Shown piece after piece: positions 44,461-53,190 of a stretch of DNA of 64,000 bases. The notes under the pieces are model-generated. The model was not told where the DNA came from. It did no database searches and saw only the letters and a list, made by a program, of their open reading frames with translations. The stretch is from assembly GCF_052115445.1 (NCBI RefSeq), contig NZ_JBFRGR010000002.1, positions 62,001-126,000 on the forward strand, written 5' to 3'. The stretch is from Paenibacillus_E sp052115445. GTDB taxonomy: Bacteria > Bacillota > Bacilli > Paenibacillales > NBRC-103111. The first letter of the stretch is position 1, and each line of letters opens with the position of its first letter. The position numbers were made by a program, and so were the translations under genes.

Positions 44461-45993
44461 CTACTTCTTATTTGCTGCGTACCATTCATTGGCCGCTTTG
44501 GTCATTTCTTCTCCGCCATCCGCTTTCCATTGCGCTACAAACTTATCATAGTTTTCAAGCGGTTCTGCACCTGTGATGTATTTCAAGAACGTATCTTCCA
44601 TCAGCTTTTGCAGTTTCAAGTTGTATTTACCAATCGCTTCTAGCGGTGGTGCAAAAGCAAGTGGATCCAGAACAATGTTGCCTTTAGCTGCCTCTTGAAT
44701 TTTAGTAAAGGAATCTGTTAGAATCGGATCTTTGCGAACACGCGCTTGCCAGTAGGTCGGGTAATTTTTCTCATCCACACCTGTTAAGAACGTCGAAGCA
44801 TTGTTATATTCATCATTAAATTTCGGCAGTATAGGGAAGTAATTGCCGTTTTCCAACTTATAGTGAACGCCCTCTTTACCAATTGCCGCTTCTTTGAAAA
44901 TATCTTTATCGAGCTTAAGATCCAAATATTTAATAATATCTTCTTTGTTATCTGCCCATTTCGGTATCCCCACATAGAAGCTAATCCCTGCGCTGCCCAT
45001 GACTTGGACTTTGCCATCATCCCCTTTGAAGTAAGGGAAGCTGCCAATTTTGGCATTTGGCGAGTTTTTCAATAGCGCATTTTGTACAGTTGGCGCGTTA
45101 AAATAAGCATTTGAAATAATCGCAGCTTTACCGCTTGTGAAATTCTCGATGACTTTATTCGCTTGGTTCAGTGACCATTCTTGATCGATCAGTTTTTCCG
45201 TGTATAGCTTTTTCATGAATTCCAAATATTTCTTCATGTTCGGATTCTCAATGGCATTCACCAATTTACCATTAACATCCTGCCAACCGCTCGTAGCAGT
45301 ACCCTGAACCATCGGGATGCCGAAAGTTGGCAGCACCTCAGGCAGTAGTGGGCTTTTCCCACCGGACAAACCGATGACATTTTTCTTTTCCTTCAACGTT
45401 TTCAGGACCGTATACAATTCATCACGCGTCGTAGGTGCTTTCAAACCAAGTTCATCCATCCAATCTTGACGGACGATGAGCTGTGTATTCACGATGGTCC
45501 CTGATCCCGTTTGCGGTATGCCGAAAATTTTACCGTTCAGCTTCGCTCCATTCCAAGAGGTTTGTGAAATCACATTTTTCATATTCGTACCATATTTGTT
45601 GACCAGCTCATCGATCGGCTCTAGTGCACCTGAGGCAGCAAGCTTCGAATATTGAGGTCCACTGAGCAGCATGTAGGCATATTTCTCTTTGTTCGCCATC
45701 AGTAAATTGAGCTTGTCATCCGGATTCTCAACTGGCAGCATGTCGTAGGTCACTTTGTAGCCCGTTTTTTCATTCAGGAACTTGGCTACGACTTCGGTAT
45801 TCGGATCAAAACGCGCATATTGCAGCAATGCTTTGAATTCTGGCTTTGGTTTATTCGCTTCTACGGTTGCAACAGGCGCGGTAGATGCAGCTGGCGTTGT
45901 AGAACTGCTGGTGGTCTGACTGGTTCCACCGCAAGCCGTTATTGCCGCTGTCACCGCTGTAATGGACATGAGAACTAACATTTTTTTTACCAT
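44461..45993 (-). CDS. Sugar ABC importer solute-binding lipoprotein (locus 2)
   Basis: 510 aa; GGAGG is 7 bases before ATG. Lipobox ITAC with Cys21, then a Ser/Thr/Ala-rich tether. It is a family-1 binding protein (MANKEKYAYMLLSGPQYSKL, VRQDWMDELGLKAPTTRDEL, GKEGVHYKLENGNYF). Third gene after two permeases, in the same order as locus 1. The DPDGNGKKD motif of the other two lipoproteins is absent, which suggests a different ligand group. The ligand is unknown; nearby GHL10 proteins and Gfo/Idh enzymes are the only hints. Confidence 0.92.
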   Translation of the reverse strand: MVKKMLVLMSITAVTAAITACGGTSQTTSSSTTPAASTAPVATVEANKPKPEFKALLQYARFDPNTEVVAKFLNEKTGYKVTYDMLPVENPDDKLNLLMANKEKYAYMLLSGPQYSKLAASGALEPIDELVNKYGTNMKNVISQTSWNGAKLNGKIFGIPQTGSGTIVNTQLIVRQDWMDELGLKAPTTRDELYTVLKTLKEKKNVIGLSGGKSPLLPEVLPTFGIPMVQGTATSGWQDVNGKLVNAIENPNMKKYLEFMKKLYTEKLIDQEWSLNQANKVIENFTSGKAAIISNAYFNAPTVQNALLKNSPNAKIGSFPYFKGDDGKVQVMGSAGISFYVGIPKWADNKEDIIKYLDLKLDKDIFKEAAIGKEGVHYKLENGNYFPILPKFNDEYNNASTFLTGVDEKNYPTYWQARVRKDPILTDSFTKIQEAAKGNIVLDPLAFAPPLEAIGKYNLKLQKLMEDTFLKYITGAEPLENYDKFVAQWKADGGEEMTKAANEWYAANKK

Positions 45994-46103
45994 GTAAGAG
46001 CCTCCCTATTTTTCCCTTTGAGTATGGATACTGCCATATACCAACGATCATGGAACCCTTGTAGAGCTGGCCCACCACCACCCTTCGTAATTTGCTTGTG
46101 ACT

Positions 46104-47024
46104 TCATCCTTTTACGGAACCTACTAGCACGCCTTTAACAAAATATTTTTGTAAAAATGGATACACGCATACGATCGGAAGTGTAGCTAGAATAATCGAG
46201 GCCGCCTGAATCGACTGCGGTGATACGTTCAACGATGCATCGACATTCGTCCGCATGAAAGTATCTGTAGAGGAGACGAACAATTCCTTCAAATACAACT
46301 GCAGAGGCTTCAAATCGGCGGAGTTGATATAGATAAGTGAAGTAAAATAATCGTTCCAGAACGTGACTGCATAGAATAAGGCAATCGTCGCAAGTACAGG
46401 CATGGAAAGGGGGAGAATAATTTGTGCAAATATCCTCATATTACTGGCCCCATCCATTTTGGCCGATTCCTCCAGGCTGTCAGGCAAGCCTTCAAAGTAA
46501 CTTTTGACAATGAGCATATTGTAGACGTTAATCATGTAAGGCAGGAAGAGAACCGGCAACTTATCAATGAGATGCAGCTTGTGCATGAGTAAATATGTCG
46601 GGATCAGACCACCGCTGAACAACATCGTAAATAAATACATGAGGATGAACAACTTACGTCCCCTTAGTCTAGGTTTGGAGAGCGGATAGGCGGCAAGTGT
46701 CGTCATGAACAACGCGATAAGTGATCCAACAATCGTTACCGTGATTGAGATTGTAAATGCACTTAGAAACATGGAATTGCTTGCCACATACGTATAAGTC
46801 CCTATTTGAAAATCAATCGGATATAGACTCACCATCCCCGCAACAACAGCCGCCTCACTACTTAGTGATTTGGCAATCAAGTTAATAAACGGAAAAATGG
46901 TAGATAAGCCCAAAAGAATAAAGAAAATGTGATTGGCCACAGTGAAAATTTTCTCGCCGAGCGATAACGGGATGGCTGAGGACTTCCTGCTGGACCTAGG
47001 TTGTAAACTGCTTTTCATATTCAT
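46104..47024 (-). CDS. Sugar ABC importer permease, LplC/YtcP type (locus 2)
   Basis: 306 aa; GGGGG is 7 bases before ATG. Six membrane segments, an EAA loop at DSLEESAKMDGASNMRIFAQI, and the terminal PFLQKYFVKGVLVGSVKG signature. It begins 30 bp after the partner permease stop and precedes the lipoprotein. No ATPase is encoded nearby; the shared-ATPase model applies. Confidence 0.93.
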   Translation of the reverse strand: MNMKSSLQPRSSRKSSAIPLSLGEKIFTVANHIFFILLGLSTIFPFINLIAKSLSSEAAVVAGMVSLYPIDFQIGTYTYVASNSMFLSAFTISITVTIVGSLIALFMTTLAAYPLSKPRLRGRKLFILMYLFTMLFSGGLIPTYLLMHKLHLIDKLPVLFLPYMINVYNMLIVKSYFEGLPDSLEESAKMDGASNMRIFAQIILPLSMPVLATIALFYAVTFWNDYFTSLIYINSADLKPLQLYLKELFVSSTDTFMRTNVDASLNVSPQSIQAASIILATLPIVCVYPFLQKYFVKGVLVGSVKG

Positions 47025-47054
47025 CTCAGATCCCCCTTATGCTTGATACACCGG

Positions 47055-48026
47055 TTACCAGATACCTCGTCCAAAAAACTTTCGGGCTAGCCCGTTACCC
47101 GTAAGAATCAAAATAAAGGCAACAACGGATTCGAAAACCCCTACAGCTGTTGAAAAGCTATAATCCTGTTCGCCTAGTCCGATCCGGTACACATATGTGC
47201 CGATAACGTCTGCGACATTGTAAACACTTGGATTATACATGACGAGAATTTGTTCCGTTCCCGCTTCCAACACATACCCAAGACGAAGAATGAACATAAG
47301 TAAAATAATTGGGATCAATCCAGGCAGTGTGATATGTACAATTTGCTTCCATTTATTGGCGCCATCGATCTTAGCTGCTTCATACAAACCAGGATCGATA
47401 CTAGCTAACGCAGCCAGATAAATGATCGTATTCCAACCGGTTTCTTTCCAGCCTGCCGTCCCAATGAGTACAGAACGAAATATCTGACTGTCTAAGAAGA
47501 AGCGAATAGGTTCGCCGCCCATGGCGATAATGATTTTGTTCACGATACCACCATTTGTGGAAAGTAGATCAATGAATAAACCACTGACAATAACCCAAGA
47601 CAAAAAGTGAGGTAAGTAGACAACGGTTTGTACGCTTCGCTTGAACGCCATGTTTTTTAATTCATTGAGTAAAATGGCAATGACGATCGGCAAGGGGAAG
47701 AGGAACACAATTTTATATACGGAAATGAGCAACGTGTTCTGGAATACCTGCAAAAAACTGGCCGATGAAATCAATTTATCGAAATGCTTCATCCCTACCC
47801 AAGGACTAGCTGCCATCCCATCGAAAATATTGAAATCCTTAAACGCAATGATAATTCCGTACATCGGGGTGTACTTAAACAGCAGGAGAAATGCGATGCC
47901 AGGCAGGAGTGCGAGATACAAATCCCAATCTTTCCTGACATCGATCCCCAATTGACGCATATATCTTTTTTTAACATTTTTATTGATGGATGGGACCGTT
48001 TCTTTCGTCATGTTCGTTTCGCTCAA
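47055..48026 (-). CDS. Sugar ABC importer permease, LplB type (locus 2)
   Basis: 323 aa from a TTG (SETNMTKETVPS) with GGAGGAGG just upstream; the ATG five codons later is an alternative. Six membrane segments start DLYLALLPGIAFLLLFKYTPM. The EAA loop is GLYEAAKIDGANKWKQIVHI, and the end GLARKFFGRGIW is the LplB signature. First gene of the locus 2 importer operon. Its promoter region (48027-48140) lacks a clear copy of the 34-bp box found in locus 1, so the two importers seem to be controlled separately. Confidence 0.93.
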   Translation of the reverse strand: MSETNMTKETVPSINKNVKKRYMRQLGIDVRKDWDLYLALLPGIAFLLLFKYTPMYGIIIAFKDFNIFDGMAASPWVGMKHFDKLISSASFLQVFQNTLLISVYKIVFLFPLPIVIAILLNELKNMAFKRSVQTVVYLPHFLSWVIVSGLFIDLLSTNGGIVNKIIIAMGGEPIRFFLDSQIFRSVLIGTAGWKETGWNTIIYLAALASIDPGLYEAAKIDGANKWKQIVHITLPGLIPIILLMFILRLGYVLEAGTEQILVMYNPSVYNVADVIGTYVYRIGLGEQDYSFSTAVGVFESVVAFILILTGNGLARKFFGRGIW

Positions 48027-48142
48027 GGTGCCTCCTCCTTCATACTCTCTTTCTAAACTTAGTGTAACATCCCCCGTTTTTTTGCGAATTAGAGGAATAT
48101 TACTTGTTTTGGTACTTTCATAACTTCTCTAATAGGAAAATG

Positions 48143-48172
48143 AAAAAAACCTTCCCGAGAATTCCGAGAAGG
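48143..48172 (-). terminator. Terminator after the response regulator gene
   Basis: CCTTCTCG, loop around GAATTC, CGGGAAGG and seven T residues on the minus strand. It separates the regulator transcript from the importer operon that follows. Confidence 0.8.
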
Positions 48173-48195
48173 CTGCCGAATGGCTGAATTGGCTA

Positions 48196-49794
48196 TCAAT
48201 TCCGTATTTCCCCAGGCGTGACACCCCAGTATTTACGGAATACTCTTGTAAAATAACTAACATCTCTGTACCCAACGGCAGATGCGGCATCATACACGCG
48301 TGAGCCCTCTTGAAGGATCGCTTTGGCCCGCTCCATTTTCCTTTCCATCACATAGGTGGAGAAAGCTTTACCGGTTTCCTGCTTGAATAAACGGCTTAAA
48401 TAGGAGGAATTCACATACATTCTGTCTGCAACAGCATGCAGGGTCATCTCCTGATCAATTTCATTTTCTACGAGACTAAGAATAGTCTTGATCATGCCAT
48501 GACTGGTTGATTTGCGCCTTTGGCCTGCATAGGTTAGATACGCTTTAATCATTCGCTCCAGCCAGAACAAGATCTGTTCCTTGGTTGCTAGTTCCGAATG
48601 GTTATGAAAATAGATATAATCATCGCCGGCTACTTCCCGTACTGGCCATCCCTGCTTTTGGATCATCCCGACGAATAAATAAGTAAAATACAGAATATGC
48701 TCATTAATTTCATCTACCGTCTCCGCCTTCGCCATACCACTATTCCAAAGCGCGGTTAACATCTCTAATGCCTTCTCCCCGTCTCCGGTCTCGAGGGCAA
48801 TTTCCAGCGTTTTCTCATGGTTCGGCTGAAACGTCAGTTCCGGCTCTCTCCCTTGCTCCGCCCGGTAAGGAATTGCCAGATCATGGCCTAGTACAATTCG
48901 ATCTTGGAGTGCTCGCACAGCTTGAACATAAAGCTTATTCATCTCCGCTAAGCCGCCGGTCATCCCGCTAATCCCTGCACTTGCACTAAGTTTGAGACAG
49001 CTTTTTACCGTAAATAACAGTTTTTCGGTCAAAGCATTGATTTTTTGCAGGGCTAATTTGGGTTCTTCTTCACGATCCATTTGAAAAATGATGACCGTAC
49101 ATCCCGCATAGTTGGTAGATACCCAGCAGAGATTAGACGCTAGAGCTTCTTTCACGATACTACTAAGCGAGAATTGGAGCAGTGACATGTCCTTCCTGCT
49201 AAACCGGGTGTCAGTCTCTGAGATCGGGTCCATATCCACGATGGTAACGGCATAAGCGGCATCATTTTGCAAATCCAATTGCAGATCCTTACTTTTTTGA
49301 CCAATCTCCCAGTTTTCGTACTTCCCATTCAACAAGCCTTGGAAAAATTCATTGACCAAGTAAGGAAGATGGAGCTTCCATTTCATTTTCAACTCATCTT
49401 CGTTATGACGCTGCTCAAGCTCGCTTTTCAACTTCTCTGCAGCTTCGAGCACGGTCCCCAAGATTTCTTCATCACCTGCCGGCTTTAACAAATACTTCAT
49501 AATACCAAGCCCCAGCGCCTCTTGTGCATAACTGAAATCATCATGTCCGCTAAGTACGATGATTTTCAACAAAGGATCCACTTGGCGAAGATGTCTTGCT
49601 AACGTTAACCCGTCCATTTCTGGCATCTGCACATCCAGCAAAATGATGTCAGGCTTTTTACGGTCAATGATTCTAAGGGCTTCTGCTCCGTTACCAGCTT
49701 GCCCAACGACCTCGATACCGTGCTTATCCCATGGAATATTATTAGCCAGCGCATTTCTGAGACGGATTTCATCTTCCACAATTAATAAATTCAT
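48196..49794 (-). CDS. YesN-type response regulator, AraC output, no adjacent kinase
   Basis: 532 aa; GGGGG upstream of ATG. The receiver domain, residues 1-120, has acidic E7 and D8, phospho-acceptor D54 in ILLDVQMPEMDG, the SGHDDF segment and Lys in LLKPAGD. A middle region of about 300 residues follows, and the AraC HTH domain covers about 430-530 (LHAVADRMYVNSSYLSRLF, VYDAASAVGYRDVSYFTRVF). It lies 20 bp after a GHL10-like gene and is not next to any kinase. The kinase at 34481 lacks a regulator, so the two could be partners 14 kb apart (inference). It is also well placed to control the locus 2 importer just downstream. Confidence 0.93.
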   Translation of the reverse strand: MNLLIVEDEIRLRNALANNIPWDKHGIEVVGQAGNGAEALRIIDRKKPDIILLDVQMPEMDGLTLARHLRQVDPLLKIIVLSGHDDFSYAQEALGLGIMKYLLKPAGDEEILGTVLEAAEKLKSELEQRHNEDELKMKWKLHLPYLVNEFFQGLLNGKYENWEIGQKSKDLQLDLQNDAAYAVTIVDMDPISETDTRFSRKDMSLLQFSLSSIVKEALASNLCWVSTNYAGCTVIIFQMDREEEPKLALQKINALTEKLLFTVKSCLKLSASAGISGMTGGLAEMNKLYVQAVRALQDRIVLGHDLAIPYRAEQGREPELTFQPNHEKTLEIALETGDGEKALEMLTALWNSGMAKAETVDEINEHILYFTYLFVGMIQKQGWPVREVAGDDYIYFHNHSELATKEQILFWLERMIKAYLTYAGQRRKSTSHGMIKTILSLVENEIDQEMTLHAVADRMYVNSSYLSRLFKQETGKAFSTYVMERKMERAKAILQEGSRVYDAASAVGYRDVSYFTRVFRKYWGVTPGEIRN

Positions 49795-49814
49795 TATGAG
49801 ACCCCCGCTCGGAT

Positions 49815-51440
49815 TTACTTCACTTGCTTCATCTGTGCGTAATGTAGAAGCTCTTGTATATCTGTTAATGTGTTCCTCAAATGTTCCACGACAATAGGAT
49901 GAATCTTCTCATCCACTTGCTGTTGAAGCAGAAATGGCTTGAACTCCGCTATCTTCTGATCGAAAACAACAGAAAGCTCTACTCCCGCTTCACTTTGCAA
50001 AGCATCAAGAATCACGTCCAACCTAGCTAGGATGGCAAGCGCTGTTTGTTCATTAACCGCCTGTCGCGGAAGGTACACGTGTTCCATATCTGTTTTCACT
50101 GCTTCCAACAAGGCCTGAATCGCACGTAGTGGATACATCCCTGTAGATATCGCAGCGTTACGCCACGGCCCTAATCGCAGGGCACGAATCGTTTCGTCCG
50201 TCGCTTGGCCAAAGGCAAAGATGATCGTCCCCATGTCGATATCCTGCGCTGCAAGCACCTGTTCAATCGTTTCCTGTGCGCCTAATTGCGCGTACATCGG
50301 GTAAATGCCGCTGTATACAAGATTACCAGGCATGAGCTCTTTTTTGTGCAAATGGACAGCGGGACGAACCTCAGCGGCTGTTGCATAATAAGCCTGCGGA
50401 ATAACAACATCGACATGCTGCGACCAGTTGCCAATTTTAGTAGACTCTGCACCTGGCTCGGGTGCAGCCGATACAATTAGATTCGGGCTGATCTGCTTAA
50501 TCTCCTTGTACAATTGGGATACAAATTCATCCTCTTGTTGCTCCAACCATTTCGTCCATATTGTCCAAAGCTCCCTCTGCTCACTAGAAATTTCAAGTGG
50601 ATCCCATCCATGTTCACGTTGAAAAGCCTCACGGGCATACAAGCTGAAACAATAGTTACCCTGCCAATCTTCATCAGTATGCGGAAACCTCATAAAATCC
50701 AGATTAATACCAGCAACATTATACGTAGAAACGATCTCTTTAACAAAGTCCAAGAAGTACATACGTACAGCAGGATTGATCAGATCAAGCCAAAAGTAAC
50801 CTGTCCCCTGTTGAGGTAACGGTTTCTGTGAATGAGCCTGTCTGTGCGAAAGCGCAGACCATTCTGGATAAGCTCGCAGCACGGGACCTCCCGTCGGGTC
50901 AACACCAACCATAAACCCGTCCAACCAGGCATGGACAGCTATCCCCCGCGACTCCCCCTCCTTAACGAAGGCTTCCAACGGGTCATACCCTTGAAACGCT
51001 GGATGCTGCGCCTCTATACCGTTTCTCATTGCCGTATGACTCGGGTAGATCGTATATCCCCATAGCCATGTCTCCAGATATAGCTCATTGAAACCAGCAG
51101 CCTGTACACGATCCAAGGTGCGGCCTACTTCTTCCCGACTTTTCTCTACGGGACGATACCAAACACCTCGCGCTTCCGCTACACGACTGGGCAGAGAATG
51201 TAAGTACCCCTCCCATGCCTCCGTTGACGCAAGTGACGCTTGGGATAGACATCCCTCTGTATCGGTAGACGCTAACTGTCGCGCCTCTTCAAGCAGCTGA
51301 TCAGCTGTCGCTAGATGATGTCTAGCCAAGTCATAGGGAACATTGATATAGCACTCCCAATTGTTCTCTAACAACCTTTTCGCGCTAGCAATACGCGTTT
51401 CTACCTGCTCTAAACATCGGGCAGTATCCTGATCAGTCAT
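49815..51440 (-). CDS. Cytoplasmic GHL10-type family protein
   Basis: 541 aa from the ATG at 51440 (MTDQDTARCLEQVETR), with AAGGGGAG 8 bases upstream. Residues about 1-90 are helical. The GHL10 (DUF187-like) barrel covers about 92-420: RGVWYRPVEKSREEVGRTLD, AGFNELYLETWLWGYTIYPS, GIAVHAWLDGFMVG, VAGINLDFMRFPHTDEDW and VSAAPEPG. The C-terminal 120 residues are helical. No signal peptide, in contrast to the secreted GHL10 at 40059. It is co-transcribed with the response regulator. Related proteins act on, or bind, peptidoglycan-like or glycan chains, but no activity is firmly known for this subgroup. Confidence 0.8.
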   Translation of the reverse strand: MTDQDTARCLEQVETRIASAKRLLENNWECYINVPYDLARHHLATADQLLEEARQLASTDTEGCLSQASLASTEAWEGYLHSLPSRVAEARGVWYRPVEKSREEVGRTLDRVQAAGFNELYLETWLWGYTIYPSHTAMRNGIEAQHPAFQGYDPLEAFVKEGESRGIAVHAWLDGFMVGVDPTGGPVLRAYPEWSALSHRQAHSQKPLPQQGTGYFWLDLINPAVRMYFLDFVKEIVSTYNVAGINLDFMRFPHTDEDWQGNYCFSLYAREAFQREHGWDPLEISSEQRELWTIWTKWLEQQEDEFVSQLYKEIKQISPNLIVSAAPEPGAESTKIGNWSQHVDVVIPQAYYATAAEVRPAVHLHKKELMPGNLVYSGIYPMYAQLGAQETIEQVLAAQDIDMGTIIFAFGQATDETIRALRLGPWRNAAISTGMYPLRAIQALLEAVKTDMEHVYLPRQAVNEQTALAILARLDVILDALQSEAGVELSVVFDQKIAEFKPFLLQQQVDEKIHPIVVEHLRNTLTDIQELLHYAQMKQVK

Positions 51441-51554
51441 GACATAAGCTCCCCTTTGTAAGTGTTTGGTATAGAAAATAACATACACATCCTGATCTTC
51501 CTAGGGGGCTTTGATGACTTCCTTTGGTAATTTGATGTGGGTGAACAGGGGAAA

Positions 51555-51590
51555 AGCAAGTCTCCACCATCAGGAATGGAAGAGCTTGCT
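51555..51590 (-). terminator. Terminator of the IclR operon
   Basis: AGCAAG-CTCTTCCA and TGGAGA-CTTGCT pair with one mismatch; the T run on the minus strand is short. It lies 15 bp past the last stop of the broken operon. Confidence 0.65.
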
Positions 51591-51606
51591 TGTTTCTGTG
51601 AGCCTT

Positions 51607-52398
51607 TTAATGCACAGTTTCATACCCTAACTTTCGAGAAATCCGATTCGCAGCAGCTTTAATACTTTCGGCCATTTCAGGAATAACCTCATCTGCAAAC
51701 CGATGCATAGCACCTGACATACTAACTGCGCCCTCTACGTTTCCGTACATGTTGAATATCGGGGCAGCCAAGCAACGCGCACCTTCCACGATTTCTTGAT
51801 CATCCAAAGCATAACCTTGCTCACGAACCTGCTGCAGCCTCAGTTGAAATTACGCTTCTGAAACAATCGTATTTTTGGTTAGTGCAGGCAGTCCTTGACG
51901 TGTAATCAATTCTTTCACCTTCTCTTCTGGTAAAAAAGCAGCCATCGCTTTTCCCATCGCTGTCGCATGGAAAGGTGATTTGGAGCCCACCGTATCGGTC
52001 ATCCGAATTGGCTGTGTGCTTTCCAGAATTTCGACGTAAAGCACTTCGCCCTCCAAGAGGACACCCAAATTAATCGTGTCGCCATACATCTCAGAAAGCT
52101 TCTTCATTTCATGAAGTACTGCTGATCGCAGCGTATTTCTTTCTAACATGCCTCGCGTAAGCATCAATTGTTTATAACCGAGACAGTATTTACCGTTCTC
52201 GTCATCTCTGCTGATGAATCCCCGATTCTCAAGCGTTAACACGATCCGGTAGGTCGAAGATTTGGGCTGATCCAGTAATTCCGTTAATTCCAATAAATTT
52301 AGGGAACCGTGTTCGGCCAACAGTTCAATTAAATCCAGAGCCTTGTCAATCGATTGAATCGTATAGTGTTCCTGTTTCTCTCCTGTATCCTTGCTCAT
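51607..52398 (-). pseudogene. IclR-family regulator interrupted by an in-frame TAA
   Basis: The frame from ATG 52398 encodes the winged-helix domain (IQSIDKALDLIELLAEHG, LDQPKSSTYRIVLTLENRGF) and most of the ligand domain, then stops at TAA 51850-51852 after NTIVSEA. The same reading frame continues without any shift: FQLRLQQVREQGYALDDQE and then EGARCLAAPIFNMYGNVEGAVSMSG, the expected rest of an IclR protein, to the true stop at 51607. Without the stop the protein would be 263 aa, the normal family length. A single base change explains it. The truncated product would keep DNA binding but lose part of the effector domain. Last gene of a four-gene minus-strand operon, all of whose genes are damaged. 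Confidence 0.92.
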
Positions 52399-52420
52399 AA
52401 TTTCGCTTGATCTCCTTTAG

Positions 52421-53178
52421 TCAAGATAGCTTGATGAGTTGACCGCCATCAACGACGAGGCAGTGGCCTGTCATGTAGCGCGAATCATTCGTCGCCATAA
52501 AAGGGCAACATCTGCGATTTCCTCCGGAACGCCAGCACAACCCATGGGTATCGTTCGTAAATAAGGCGCAAAAGCGGTCGGATTGTCGATCAAAGGCTTC
52601 GTGAGCCGTGTCTCGATAAATCCTGGGCACAGTGCGTTGACGCGAATACCAAGTGGTGCCAGCTCAAGCGCCATCGACATCGTGAGTAAGTTAATGCCGC
52701 CTTTCGTGGCGTTATAATGGGCTTGATCACCTTCCGCTGCCAAGCCGTTCACACTGGACATATTAATAATGGAACCGCCTTTTTCCTGTGCAACCAGCAC
52801 TTTAGCAACCGCTTGCCCAACAAGAAAAGTTCCCTTCAAATTAATCGCCATGTGTCGATCCCACTCCGATTCCTCGATGTCAAGGAAAGCAGCCGGGCTG
52901 CAAATACCCGCATTGTTAACCAGTACATCTATGGTGCCCCATTGGCTCAGTATGGTATCAAGCATGCGTTTGACGTCCGATTTCAACTGCACGTCTCCGT
53001 CGATCCATATGACCTCGCCGTTCTGGGCAGCAATTTCCTCAGCTGTCGCTTGCAGCGCTGCTTTATCTCGGCCTGTAATCGCCACCTTGGCGCCTTCTGC
53101 GGCAAACCTGACAGCCGTCGCTTTGCCGATGCCTGTCGAGCCGCCAGTTATAAGAGCAATCGAGTCTTTCAGCCTCAT
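52421..53178 (-). pseudogene. Short-chain dehydrogenase with a frameshift near the C-terminus
   Basis: From ATG 53178 (AAGGGGG 7 bases upstream) the frame shows ITGGSTGIGKATAVRFAAEG, NNAG, MSSVNG, the YNATK active site and PGFIETRLTKPL, then GVPEEIADVALL, and ends in a wrong frame at 52471. The expected C-terminal end (MATNDSRYMTGHCLVVDGGQ) is intact in the next frame and stops at 52421. One base added in the T run at 52499-52502 (minus strand CCCTTTTATGG) restores a 252-aa protein that matches the SDR family throughout. The damage is therefore a 1-base deletion in a homopolymer, so a sequencing error is possible. It is 22 bp from the IclR gene. Confidence 0.92.
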
Positions 53179-53190
53179 GTGATGTCCCCC

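Noticed and set aside
48090..48130. A copy of the 34-bp box before the locus 2 importer
   Set aside because: AATATTACTTGTTTT has some likeness, but there is no TTAACA at the right spacing.
51850..51852. Programmed recoding at the IclR stop
   Set aside because: The codon is TAA, which is not used for selenocysteine or pyrrolysine, and no structure next to it suggests readthrough. A nonsense mutation is simpler.
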